A stretch of DNA of 64,000 nucleotides from Pirellulaceae bacterium (GTDB lineage: Bacteria; Planctomycetota; Planctomycetia; Pirellulales; Pirellulaceae): contig JAHBXS010000002.1 of the NCBI GenBank assembly GCA_019636375.1, positions 275,621 to 339,620 on the forward strand, given 5' to 3'. The stretch's first letter is position 1. The number at the start of each line of letters is the position of its first letter. Positions 27,579 through 35,837 of the stretch are shown here, piece after piece. The notes beneath the pieces were generated by a model. That model ran no database searches. It was not told the DNA's origin and saw only the letters and a list, made by a program, of their open reading frames with translations. The translations under genes and the position numbers were made by a program.

Positions 27579-28469
27579 GGCCACTTCAGTCGACATCCGC
27601 GCCTTGCCTTGCCGCCACAAACGCGCCGTCCAGTCCACCAACTCCAGATAACTCGCCAGCGACAACCCCGGAAGCATTCCTTCTCGGCGACCTTTCGCGG
27701 CACGTTGTACATCCTGGAGCGGACATAGCCAATGCGACTGCTCGAATTCCCCTTCGATCTTCGCACCAGCAACCGACTTGCCCGTAGCCTGGCGAACCTT
27801 GCCGATTGCTCCCGATTCCCGGGCATGCTCGACCCGTTGCTTCACCGAAGTATGCAGGCTCTTCTCCGGAGTCGCCGAAATCCCTGCCGCAACCGGATTC
27901 AAGTCGATGTAGGCACAAGTCGCCAACAACGCTTCGTCGTCCAGAATAGCAATCGATTTGTAGCGTGACTCCCAAAAGGTCCCTTTGCAGTCGTCTTCCT
28001 TGTTCGCCATCCGGGCCAGCGGCTCCTTTAACGCCTTCATAAACCACCCCAAATCCTGCAACCGCTCCCGGTACCGGGCAACTTTGTTTGCGTCCTGGCA
28101 CTCGTGGTCCACCCACATCTGAACAACTTTCGGATCGTTAACATCCAGCGTCCGGGGTGGATAGACGGCAATCCAGCGTCGGATGACTTCTTGGTCCGTC
28201 CAGCGTTCGGCACCCCCCGGCTCCAGGCGACACAACACATGCAGGTGATTGTCCATGATCGAAAATCCGCAAACAGAAACCGCAAAGTTCCCCGCCAGCA
28301 GCTCCAGTCGCTCTTCGATCCAAGCTTTGCGATGCTCGAACCCTTCGCCACACAGGAACGCTCTCCGCACGCAACGTGAGATGCAGTGGTAATAGCGTGT
28401 TATTTCCAAATCAACGAGCTGGCTACGGGCAACGGTCACAACAAAGTCTCCAATTTCAGTGCGATTCAC
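27396..28469 (-). CDS. REP-associated tyrosine transposase (RAYT, IS200/IS605-like Y1 family)
   Basis: The 357-residue protein begins at a GTG. The Y1 domain opens 'ITRYYHCISRCVRRAFLC', and the metal-binding HUH motif is in 'GFSIMDNHLHVL' (His75 and His77). A candidate catalytic tyrosine is in 'FWESRYKSIAILDDEALL', followed by 'YIDLNPVAAGI'. Such enzymes nick single-stranded DNA and are thought to spread REP sequences. Inverted REP-like units lie on both sides of the gene. The frame is intact, and a second partial copy of its C-terminus is at 29773-29955. Confidence 0.9.
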   Translation of the reverse strand: MNRTEIGDFVVTVARSQLVDLEITRYYHCISRCVRRAFLCGEGFEHRKAWIEERLELLAGNFAVSVCGFSIMDNHLHVLCRLEPGGAERWTDQEVIRRWIAVYPPRTLDVNDPKVVQMWVDHECQDANKVARYRERLQDLGWFMKALKEPLARMANKEDDCKGTFWESRYKSIAILDDEALLATCAYIDLNPVAAGISATPEKSLHTSVKQRVEHARESGAIGKVRQATGKSVAGAKIEGEFEQSHWLCPLQDVQRAAKGRREGMLPGLSLASYLELVDWTARLWRQGKARMSTEVAGIMERLGTSAEFWESRMKKLLGKSRLLGSYFATRSDRLKEIATRRGVHHVDNAVGGLASG

Positions 28470-28506
28470 AAATCAGCTTGACACCTCTCAGCCAGCCTGT
28501 CAAGAT

Positions 28507-28524
28507 TATGCCTGTCCTTTTTGT
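28507..28524 (-). repeat. REP-like unit 3, inverted
   Basis: On the minus strand this reads ACAAAAAGGACAGGCATA, matching the units left of the RAYT gene at most positions. It lies 37 bp before the RAYT start, so the gene is bracketed by oppositely oriented units. Confidence 0.65.
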
Positions 28525-28552
28525 TTGCTTTTTGTTTGTTAAGTGACGACAA

Positions 28553-29533
28553 ATGACACCCTTTGAAAAACTCGCTGTAGATACCTTTCCGTTAGCAGCA
28601 AAAAGTAAAATCGAAAAATACCGAGAACAATTTCGCGCGATCGATGATTTTGCTTTTGATTTCATATTCAAACACAATGGCGCTTATTTCTGGAGACGTT
28701 ATCTCGATGTCGATATTTCCTTAGTTGAGCATCCGAACCTATCGGTCTTGGGTTGCATGAGCTTTACAAACTCGCGTTGGCCATCAAATTGTTTTGATAG
28801 TTATTTGGTCGGACCTTGGAACATGGAATGGCCTTTGTTAAAACAGTCATTTAACACCCAGCTATTTCCGATACTAACCATGGACGTTTATAATTATGCA
28901 TTAAGTCAAGACGACGGTGCTTTATACGTATTTGGATATTCAATGGATGATCTTTTTAAGGTTGCGGACTCATTCGAGGAGTTTGTATTGAAACGAACCT
29001 CACTCACTGTGTATAGTCAAGTTGTAGATACAATCCACGAGGCATTTTGCTCGTTGGACGAGGATCGGCTTTGTGAAATTCCGATTGATTTATTGCAACG
29101 CTGGCGATTCGGTGAGGAACAATTTAGCGTGTTACATTTTGCCGTAATTAACGGTTTTTGCCGGTTTGCAAAATTTCTAATAGACAAAGGATTTGATCCA
29201 TTTGAAACAGACTCTAAAGGGAGGAATTGTTTACACTTGGCCGCATTGCATTGTTTTGACAGTCTCAAGATGTTAACACCGCACATTGGAAAGGATTTGG
29301 AACGCCGTGACGCAGAGGGCAAGACGGCGTTATACTATGGGAACTTACAGCGTGCTGCCATATGGCTCTACTATCACGGTGCCAATTTTGATGATGAAAG
29401 CGTTCAAGAATCTTTGAAATCAAGGTCACAAGATCCTTTTCTTGAGAACGAGCCGCTGATCCGCTACCTTACAGCGAATGAGTTTCGGGATGACATCGAC
29501 ACTATTTCAGAAGCCGAAAAACAGGAGAAATAG
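28553..29533 (+). CDS. Ankyrin-repeat protein with possible SUKH-like N-terminal domain
   Basis: This 326-residue protein lies between the RAYT gene and the second copy of the 390-bp repeat. The C-terminal half has about three ankyrin repeats ('VLHFAVINGFCRFAKFLID', 'NCLHLAALHCFDSLKML', 'GKTALYYGNLQRAAIWLYYH'). The first half has 'DDGALYVFGYSMDDLFKVA' followed by 'DSFEEFV', a pattern seen near the end of SMI1/KNR4 (SUKH) domains. Ankyrin and SUKH proteins are common immunity proteins of polymorphic toxins, which fits the Rhs remnant upstream. The composition is AT-rich, suggesting transfer. The SUKH call is tentative. Confidence 0.6.
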   Translation: MTPFEKLAVDTFPLAAKSKIEKYREQFRAIDDFAFDFIFKHNGAYFWRRYLDVDISLVEHPNLSVLGCMSFTNSRWPSNCFDSYLVGPWNMEWPLLKQSFNTQLFPILTMDVYNYALSQDDGALYVFGYSMDDLFKVADSFEEFVLKRTSLTVYSQVVDTIHEAFCSLDEDRLCEIPIDLLQRWRFGEEQFSVLHFAVINGFCRFAKFLIDKGFDPFETDSKGRNCLHLAALHCFDSLKMLTPHIGKDLERRDAEGKTALYYGNLQRAAIWLYYHGANFDDESVQESLKSRSQDPFLENEPLIRYLTANEFRDDIDTISEAEKQEK

Positions 29534-29562
29534 AGGAACAAAGAGGAACAAAAAGGAGAGGA

Positions 29563-29580
29563 ACAAAAAGGACATGCATT
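29563..29580 (+). repeat. REP-like unit 4
   Basis: This is an exact copy of ACAAAAAGGACATGCATT. It begins the second copy of the duplicated segment and is preceded by short repeats of 'AGGAACAAA'. Confidence 0.7.
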
Positions 29581-29772
29581 ATTTAAAAGGGACTGTTTTC
29601 AACGTTTGCCGGAAAACGCAGGCTGATGCGAGCCGAAAAACGTAGAAGCCGGGCGGCAAGTGCGGAATCTGGACTGATTTGTGCCTTAATGGCTGTGAAA
29701 AGCTAGCCAGATGCGCAGCGGTGAAACGGCCTGCCAGAATTTGATTTCAAATCTTGGACGAAACGACCTAAG

Positions 29773-29955
29773 TTATCCTGATGCCAACCCGCCCACCGCG
29801 TTGTCCACATGATGCACGCTGCGGCGCGTGGCGATCTCTTTCAACCGATCGCTGCGAGTCGCAAAGTAGCTGCCCAGCAAACGCGACTTGCCCAGCAGTT
29901 TCTTCATTCGCGATTCCCAGAACTCCGCGCTCGTCCCCAACCGCTCCATGATCCC
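29773..29955 (-). pseudogene. RAYT transposase C-terminal fragment
   Basis: About 60 codons nearly identical to the C-terminus of the complete RAYT gene ('MERLGTSAEFWESRMKKLLG', ending 'DNAVGGLASG'). The rest of the gene is absent upstream. It is a leftover of a partial duplication. Confidence 0.9.
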
Positions 29956-30027
29956 CAACAAATCAAGGGAGTTGGGACTCCTTGTTTGAAAAAATGAAGC
30001 GGGTCAGCGTTTTTGTTGGCACCATCT

Positions 30028-30221
30028 TATTCGCTTGCCACCCTTTCGCTTGCCACACGATTTGCTCGTACATTCCCTTGTCCGATTCCTTTGTCATCAT
30101 TCGCTTGGGCGGATGTCTCTGGCGCCAGCCATAACTTGGAAGGGAAATCGTGAGCCATTTGTATGTCTGAACAGATTTTCCCAAAACTCAAAGTGGCCGG
30201 CGAATGGGTGGCAAGCGAATA
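30028..30221. repeat. MITE-like element with 22-bp inverted ends
   Basis: TATTCGCTTGCCACCC begins the left arm and its reverse complement ends the right arm. The 22-bp arms differ at one base and enclose about 150 bp with no gene. It fills most of the gap between the RAYT fragment and the histidine kinase gene. Confidence 0.65.
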
Positions 30222-30245
30222 GGAACAGGGGCATCGTCGGGGAGT

Positions 30246-32153
30246 TTAGACTTGTTTTCCGAGCGGGAGTTCCAAAATGAACTTGGCTCCGATTGGGGAC
30301 TTGGCTAGGACGACTTGCCCTCCTAGCGAACGGGCCATGCGTTGGCAAAGGGCTAAACCGAGGCCGACGCCTGCTGCGGAATCGGCGACGTCTTGATCTG
30401 ATTTGCAAAAGGGTTGAAACAGACGCCGCTGAAATTTTGGTGATACGCCAGGACCGAAGTCTTGTACCGTGAACAAAATACTTCCCGCCCGCCGGCTGAC
30501 GTTCAGGAGAACTTGGGCAGGATCAGAATTGGCCGCATACTTGCACGCATTGTCGACTAGGTTAAACAGAATCTGCTCGACTTTGGTCGCGTCGACTCGA
30601 ATCCGCTCATTACTGAGGTCGCCAGAGTCAACGACGAGTTCCAATCCCGCATCGCGGCAGCGTTGAACCAAGCGTTCACGAAAACGAGCAAGCAATTGCT
30701 CGACGGTTTGCGTCTCCTCGGTTGGATTTCCATTTCGACCGTTTTCTAGTCTCGCGTATTGCAAAACATTTTCAACAAGGTTTGCGAGCCGGTCGGCTTC
30801 CTGCTTCATCGTCTGCCCGTATTCCGCCGCTCGCTCTTCAGGGACCATACGCTCGGCCAGCATTTCGGAATACATCCGAAAGGTCGTCAGCGGTGTTCGC
30901 AATTCGTGGGTAACCGCCGAAACAAACGCCGCGCGACGTTCACTCAAACGGGTGACACCGGCTAAAACTAGTCCCGCAGCGAGTGCCGCAAATGCAAAAC
31001 TGATCCAGGCAACCAGCAAACTACTTTTCAATCCCGATATGCGCGAAGGGCTTTGAGGAGCCTTCAATGCCAATTCGTCCAGCAGCCCGGCTCGGTCGAC
31101 GTCCAGTCTCACCGGTAGCGTTGCCATGATGTTGCCAAGCTGCAACGGTTCATTGTCCGCGACGGGGACGAAGTTCGCGTTGGGCAAAACGTCTTGGGTT
31201 TCAAGTTTCAATCGCTCTTTAATTTTATTCCAATCCAGCCAACAGCACTGCACATATTTATTTGGGCCTTGATCGACGCTGCGAGCCAGAATCAATTGGT
31301 CCTTGATCCACAATGGGCGCATTGTGCTGATCTGGACTACAGATGTTTCAGAGGTTTGAATGGGATTGCGATTCCAGTTGAGCAATTTGTTGGACGAGAA
31401 ATTCTCAACACCCTGAGCGCGCTGGAGGAATTCTTGATTCCCTCGCTCGATACTGCGAGAAATTTGTTGTTGCTGTTTTTGATTGTCCGCGAGTTGGGGG
31501 CTGGGGCCTTCATTGGAAGAGTTAAAGTCATTGGTCGCACTCCCCTCACGAATTTGTTCTTGCGCCAAGGAATCGCGAAAAAATGACTGAAACGTGATTC
31601 CATCGGCCTCGACCATTGGCGAGACACTACAGGCCGCAGAAATTGTATGGAAGTTGCAAATATCGAGGGCTTTAGCAAAGTTCTTTTTGGTTTCCTCGAA
31701 GCCCTCAAACAGAATTCCCATTTGCGAAGCCCGTTCAAAGGTCTCACCCACGGGAACTTGGGGCGACATCGCTTGATTGTTCTCGTCGAGCTGAAAATGC
31801 AAGACCACGTAATCGGGACGTTCCTCCATCAGGGGTGAGACCAGGGTGTCGTCTATCTGACCTTTAGTTGTCCAGGGATTCTCATAGCTCGCGGGGTAAA
31901 AAGATCGATACCAAAAAAAGGGTCTCGACGATTCCTGCGCAATGATGGGAGCCGCCCAAAAGTCCATCCGATACAACGCGCTGCTGATTCGCTCTTGCAA
32001 CTCGGCTTCTTGTCGAGCAAGTTCGGTTTGCAATCGGTCTTCCTCGCGGAGGCGATCCGATTCGTTGATCTGCATCGTCAACCACACGAGTGCCGCCGAG
32101 GAAAGGCAAACGACCAGGGCGTAAATTGACCAAATTTGCCAAGGCTTCTTCAT
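30246..32153 (-). CDS. Two-component sensor histidine kinase
   Basis: This 635-residue membrane kinase has an N-terminal helix ('IYALVVCLSSAALVWLTM'), a large periplasmic region of about 350 residues with a Gln/Glu-rich helix, and a second helix ('SSLLVAWISFAFAALAAGLV'). The phospho-acceptor site is 'FVSAVTHELRTPLTTF' at about residue 415. The ATPase boxes follow: N 'NLVDNACKYAA', G1 'DFGPGVS' and G2 'GVGLGLALCQRM'. It phosphorylates the response regulator whose gene overlaps its start by 4 bp. The periplasmic domain is not recognised, so the signal is unknown. Confidence 0.93.
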   Translation of the reverse strand: MKKPWQIWSIYALVVCLSSAALVWLTMQINESDRLREEDRLQTELARQEAELQERISSALYRMDFWAAPIIAQESSRPFFWYRSFYPASYENPWTTKGQIDDTLVSPLMEERPDYVVLHFQLDENNQAMSPQVPVGETFERASQMGILFEGFEETKKNFAKALDICNFHTISAACSVSPMVEADGITFQSFFRDSLAQEQIREGSATNDFNSSNEGPSPQLADNQKQQQQISRSIERGNQEFLQRAQGVENFSSNKLLNWNRNPIQTSETSVVQISTMRPLWIKDQLILARSVDQGPNKYVQCCWLDWNKIKERLKLETQDVLPNANFVPVADNEPLQLGNIMATLPVRLDVDRAGLLDELALKAPQSPSRISGLKSSLLVAWISFAFAALAAGLVLAGVTRLSERRAAFVSAVTHELRTPLTTFRMYSEMLAERMVPEERAAEYGQTMKQEADRLANLVENVLQYARLENGRNGNPTEETQTVEQLLARFRERLVQRCRDAGLELVVDSGDLSNERIRVDATKVEQILFNLVDNACKYAANSDPAQVLLNVSRRAGSILFTVQDFGPGVSPKFQRRLFQPFCKSDQDVADSAAGVGLGLALCQRMARSLGGQVVLAKSPIGAKFILELPLGKQV

Positions 32154-32863
32154 TCAAGGGGCTCCGGCTCGGCGTCTTGGAACATGTAACCCTTGCCGCG
32201 AACGGTCAACAGAATCTCTGGCGCGTCCCCGGTGTCACGCAATTTTTCTCGCAGGCGTGCGACGTGCATGTCGATCGTCCGAGTCGACACCCCTTGCGGA
32301 TCAAGACGCCAGACGTTGGCCAAAAGTTCGTCACGAGCAACGGCCCGACCTCGATGAGTGACTAGGTAACTCAACAGCTCGGTTTCACGCTCCGAAAGCT
32401 CTTCGCGGTGATCGTCACCCAGTATTTCGCGACGTTCGAAATCGATGATGCGGGGGCCAAGGCGAAAGCGAGTCAAGGGTCGCGGTCTGGCGGGGCATCG
32501 GCGAAGGACGGCTTCGATCCGGGCCAGCAACTCCAGCACGCTGAACGGCTTCACCACGTAATCATCCGCACCGGCCTGCAACCCCGCCACGCGGTCCGAC
32601 TCGTTCCCCTTGGCGGTGAGGATAATGATCGGTTGCGTCGGCATGAGGATTCGAATCTGCCGCAGAATCATGAGCCCTGATATTTCGGGGAGGGCCAAAT
32701 CGAGCAGCAGCAGATCGTAAGCAGCCGTGCGAGCCAAATGGAGACCGTCGGTCCCGTTGCCCGCTTCGAGCACACGGAACCCCTTAAACTTCAGCGCATC
32801 AACGATCCCCCGACGGATGGCCAGATCGTCTTCGATTACCAAAATTGTGGGTTTGTCGAGCAT
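32150..32863 (-). CDS. OmpR/PhoB-family response regulator
   Basis: This 237-residue protein has a receiver domain with the acidic pair in 'LVIEDDLAIRR', the phospho-acceptor Asp in 'LLLLDLALPEISG' and the Lys in 'VVKPFSVLELLARI'. A winged-helix domain follows ('LSERETELLSYLVTHRGRAV', 'RTIDMHVARLREKL'). It overlaps the kinase gene by 4 bp and is transcribed first. A PHO-box-like direct repeat lies 55 bp upstream of its start, consistent with autoregulation or control of the divergent operon. Confidence 0.94.
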   Translation of the reverse strand: MLDKPTILVIEDDLAIRRGIVDALKFKGFRVLEAGNGTDGLHLARTAAYDLLLLDLALPEISGLMILRQIRILMPTQPIIILTAKGNESDRVAGLQAGADDYVVKPFSVLELLARIEAVLRRCPARPRPLTRFRLGPRIIDFERREILGDDHREELSERETELLSYLVTHRGRAVARDELLANVWRLDPQGVSTRTIDMHVARLREKLRDTGDAPEILLTVRGKGYMFQDAEPEPLE

Positions 32864-32917
32864 GCCCTAATTTTACACCCTCGTTCGAGAAAATTCCCGA
32901 AAGTTTTGCGTAAAATG

Positions 32918-32935
32918 CTGTAACGAGTCTGTAAC
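32918..32935. promoter_or_regulatory. PHO-box-like direct repeat
   Basis: Two exact copies of CTGTAAC are spaced by 4 bp, giving the 11-bp periodicity of sites bound by PhoB/OmpR-type dimers. The site is in the 172-bp gap between the divergent response regulator gene (start 32863) and the ExbB/ExbD operon (start near 33036). The first five bases match the E. coli Pho box half-site CTGTCAT at CTGT. The assignment is by pattern only. Confidence 0.5.
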
Positions 32936-33035
32936 GCGACGAGCCGAGCGGCAGTTTTTTGCATCAAACAGAGCCGATGTAGCCCTTTGATTGCTAAACG
33001 GGTAAACTTGGTTGGAGCGTGATTGTTGTGGAAAA

Positions 33036-34181
33036 ATGGAACACAATTTTAGTGAGAATTGGAACTTTCCGATGGCATTCGGCCGGATCGTTTGCGTAGT
33101 CATCATCGTCGTGGTAATGGCCGGCTTCTTGAGTGCTCAAGACGATCTCGAAACGGGGAACACCCTGTTTTTAGTCGGGCCGGAACGAGTCGCATTGGAA
33201 TCGCCGTTGCAGATTTCGGCGAGCGGAGTCCGTGACAGTGCGGGACAAGAATTTTGCTGGACAAAAATTGTCGGAGCCCGCCTGAATCCAACGGACCAGG
33301 AATTGTTTGACCAAACGAAGGGGCAAGTTGGCGATTTGGTTCATCGGCTCGATGTCCAAATGCGACGAGGCGACTTTCGGCAAATTGCTGACATCGTTGG
33401 AAGGCTTGATTCCAACGCCTTTCCATCCGATTCCTTACAACACGGAAGATTGACCTTGGCGGGTCTGCAATCACTCCTTTATGCACACCGCGACGAGGCG
33501 GCTGTCCGTAAATGGGCGGAATTTATCCGCTTGCCAGTGTCTGAGAAATTGCTGGAAGAATATCCGTTTGTGTCTGTTTCGGCAGCCGAAATAAACGACG
33601 GATTGCATCAGCGACTGTTGCCGCTGTTTTTTGACCAATCGGCTGCTCACTTGGCCCAGCGGGAAATTTTGGAAATGTGGGAGAACAATGGTATTCGCGG
33701 ATGGGGCGAACATGTGTACTTGGCCGCGTTGTTGATTGCGGCGGGAGAAACTGTTGAAGCGGAAACACAAATCCGGACTTGGCCGATTGAAGCTCAGCCT
33801 CTTTTAGTGGAATGGGCGTTAGTACTAAGTGCTCATGCGGAAGTCGCCAATGAGAGCCCCAGCCGAGAGGCCGTCATCAATCTGGAAAATCAAATGTCCC
33901 AATTGACGGCACCAGCCCAGTTCGTTGGTCGTTATGTGTTGGTTCTTGAGCGGACTCGTCGAGCGAAAAACGACCGCGAGTATCGCAACGCGATTCTCAA
34001 GTGGCTGGAATTGACTGCCGACACGGAAAAAACCTACCCTGGATTGGCCGCCGCTTCCTTGGCCTCCGCTCATTCTTTGGCCGTTTCGCAAAATTGGGCT
34101 TTCGAAGCTCGGCGACTTGGAACAGAATTGAGGAATCGATTTCCGCAAACCCATCATGGAAGGCAGTTTCAAGCCGAATAA
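33036..34181 (+). CDS. Unknown exported protein, first gene of ExbB/ExbD operon
   Basis: The product has about 381 residues from the ATG at 33036; a TTG at 33012 and an ATG at 33072 are alternatives. A hydrophobic leader ('GRIVCVVIIVVVMAGFLSAQ') is a probable signal peptide. The mature part is helical and TPR-like, with pairs of amphipathic helices, for example 'VYLAALLIAAGETVEAETQI'. No catalytic motif is seen. Its stop codon overlaps the ATG of the exbB-like gene by one base, so it is translationally coupled. It is probably a periplasmic component of the machine encoded by the operon. Confidence 0.7.
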   Translation: MEHNFSENWNFPMAFGRIVCVVIIVVVMAGFLSAQDDLETGNTLFLVGPERVALESPLQISASGVRDSAGQEFCWTKIVGARLNPTDQELFDQTKGQVGDLVHRLDVQMRRGDFRQIADIVGRLDSNAFPSDSLQHGRLTLAGLQSLLYAHRDEAAVRKWAEFIRLPVSEKLLEEYPFVSVSAAEINDGLHQRLLPLFFDQSAAHLAQREILEMWENNGIRGWGEHVYLAALLIAAGETVEAETQIRTWPIEAQPLLVEWALVLSAHAEVANESPSREAVINLENQMSQLTAPAQFVGRYVLVLERTRRAKNDREYRNAILKWLELTADTEKTYPGLAAASLASAHSLAVSQNWAFEARRLGTELRNRFPQTHHGRQFQAE

Positions 34182-34990
34182 TGATCGCTTCTACTCTATT
34201 AAATCTTAATCCTGTTCGAAACGTGTCGTTCAAATGCCTCTTCATGGCCGGGGGATTCATCCTAATCCCAGCCACAATGTTACTGGGGCAAACTGGGGAA
34301 GAATCACCCGCCACAGCCACCGGCAATTCTCTGTGGACGGCGTTGTTTTGCGGCAATTGGCTCTCCGATACCCTCGTCGTGATTTTGCTGGTACTCTCGG
34401 TCGTTAGTCTATATTTTATTGTCGATCATTTGATCACCATCAGCCGTCGCCGGATCATGCCCAAGGCGATTTTGGATGAACTTGAACGGTTGATCGTACA
34501 TGGAGAGACTCGCCGGGCCGCTGAGTTGTGCCGCGACCCTAAGAATTACTCGCTGTCAACGGAGATCGTCTTGGCCGGGCTCGACCGTTTTCACAACAAC
34601 GAATTTGGATTTGCCGAGTACCGTTCGGCCTGTGAAGAAGCTGGGGAAGACCAGACCAGTCGTCTCTATCGCCGCACAGAAGTTTTGAACGTGATTGGTG
34701 CAATTGCTCCCATGTTGGGACTGACGGGGACGGTGGCTGGGATGATCGAGGCGTTCAACACGATTGCCGCCAAAGAAGGGATGGCTCTGCCTCAAGAATT
34801 GGCCGGCGGAATTGGAGGAGCACTCATCACGACCCTGCTCGGACTCTTCGTGGCCATTCCCTCAATGATCGCTCTGAGTTTCTTTCGCGCGCGGATCGAC
34901 TCGCTGGTTTCGGCAGCGGGCAGAAGGATTGAGCAAGTGATGATGCCCTTGGGGCGCAAGCGGCCTAACCGCAGCCCGGAGAAACCTTGA
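34181..34990 (+). CDS. exbB: MotA/TolQ/ExbB-family proton channel protein
   Basis: Starting at the ATG overlapping the previous stop gives 269 residues. There is a leader or first helix ('CLFMAGGFILIPATMLLG'), a second helix ('LVVILLVLSVVSLYFIVDHL') and two conserved pore helices: 'IGAIAPMLGLTGTVAGMIEA' and 'LITTLLGLFVAIPSMIALSF'. This family forms a pentameric proton channel with ExbD/TolR-type proteins and powers envelope work. Two exbD genes follow within 10 bp each. No TonB or TolA gene is present. Confidence 0.92.
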   Translation: MIASTLLNLNPVRNVSFKCLFMAGGFILIPATMLLGQTGEESPATATGNSLWTALFCGNWLSDTLVVILLVLSVVSLYFIVDHLITISRRRIMPKAILDELERLIVHGETRRAAELCRDPKNYSLSTEIVLAGLDRFHNNEFGFAEYRSACEEAGEDQTSRLYRRTEVLNVIGAIAPMLGLTGTVAGMIEAFNTIAAKEGMALPQELAGGIGGALITTLLGLFVAIPSMIALSFFRARIDSLVSAAGRRIEQVMMPLGRKRPNRSPEKP

Positions 34991-34991
34991 C

Positions 34992-35405
34992 ATGCGTCTC
35001 AGCAAACATCCCCCGCGAAAAATCCTTGGTGTCAATCTCACGCCGCTGATCGACATCGTGTTTTTGCTAATCATTTTCTTTATGACTGTTTCGCAAATTA
35101 CACGTGTTTCGCAAGATCAATTGCAATTGGCGGTCGTTTCGAATGCTGACCAAACAGAAGAACAAATGTCGTTGATAGTTGTCGTCAATGAAGCGGGGAG
35201 CTACGAAGTCCAATCCGAAATCAAAACTCTGAGTGAAATTCAGTTGATCGTACAAGAACAACTTGCCCGCCTAAATCCCGGCCAAGTCCCCCGCACCGTC
35301 GTCAAAATTGACCGCCGCGCGAAAAGTGATTCCTACAACGCCCTGATGAGAACACTCAAGCAATTGGGCATTTCGGACGTTCGGATTTCTGTTCTTCCGG
35401 AATAG
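34992..35405 (+). CDS. exbD: ExbD/TolR-family biopolymer transport protein, copy 1
   Basis: The 137-residue protein has an N-terminal membrane helix bearing the proton-carrying Asp ('NLTPLIDIVFLLIIFFMTVS'), then a periplasmic domain of about 90 residues ending 'LKQLGISDVRISVLPE'. It begins 1 bp after the exbB-like stop. It pairs with the channel protein to harvest the proton gradient. Confidence 0.92.
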   Translation: MRLSKHPPRKILGVNLTPLIDIVFLLIIFFMTVSQITRVSQDQLQLAVVSNADQTEEQMSLIVVVNEAGSYEVQSEIKTLSEIQLIVQEQLARLNPGQVPRTVVKIDRRAKSDSYNALMRTLKQLGISDVRISVLPE

Positions 35406-35414
35406 GGTGAGTCA

Positions 35415-35837
35415 ATGAAACTTTCCAACCGAAATCGAAGTGCCGCTCCGCTCGCATTGTCGATGACCGGGATGATCGACATGGTTTTTTTGTTGCTCGT
35501 GTTTTTTCTGGCAACGACCGCTTTCATAAAAGCCGAAAAACACCTCCGTTCAGCTATCGGGCTAGAAACCGACGAACAGACGACAAAGGACCGCGATTTA
35601 GAGCCTGCGGTGATAACTCTGCGCCAAATCGATGGTCGATTAATCTACGAATTTGGCCTCGTCACCACATCTAGCGAATCAGATATCCTCGAACGCCTAC
35701 GAAATTATCGAATCAAAACCGGCGGTGCCTATATTCGCGTGGAAAGCGGGGTGCCGTTTGAGCCGGTGGCCAAATTGATTTCCGCTTGCAAGTCCTACGG
35801 GTTTGATCCGGTAACCTATGTGCCCGATGAAGACTAA
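35415..35837 (+). CDS. exbD: ExbD/TolR-family biopolymer transport protein, copy 2
   Basis: This second 140-residue ExbD-type protein has the Asp-bearing helix 'SMTGMIDMVFLLLVFFLATT' and a periplasmic domain ending 'YGFDPVTYVPDED'. It lies 9 bp after copy 1, and its end overlaps the next gene by 11 bp. Paired, divergent ExbD proteins are common where the stator is a heterodimer of the two. Confidence 0.92.
   Translation: MKLSNRNRSAAPLALSMTGMIDMVFLLLVFFLATTAFIKAEKHLRSAIGLETDEQTTKDRDLEPAVITLRQIDGRLIYEFGLVTTSSESDILERLRNYRIKTGGAYIRVESGVPFEPVAKLISACKSYGFDPVTYVPDED

Larger units (their letters stand above)
29563..29955. repeat. 390-bp segment, copy B
   Basis: This is a direct repeat of 27186-27578. 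It includes a fragment of the RAYT gene end. The two copies enclose most of the RAYT gene and the ankyrin gene, so homologous recombination between them would delete both. Confidence 0.85.
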
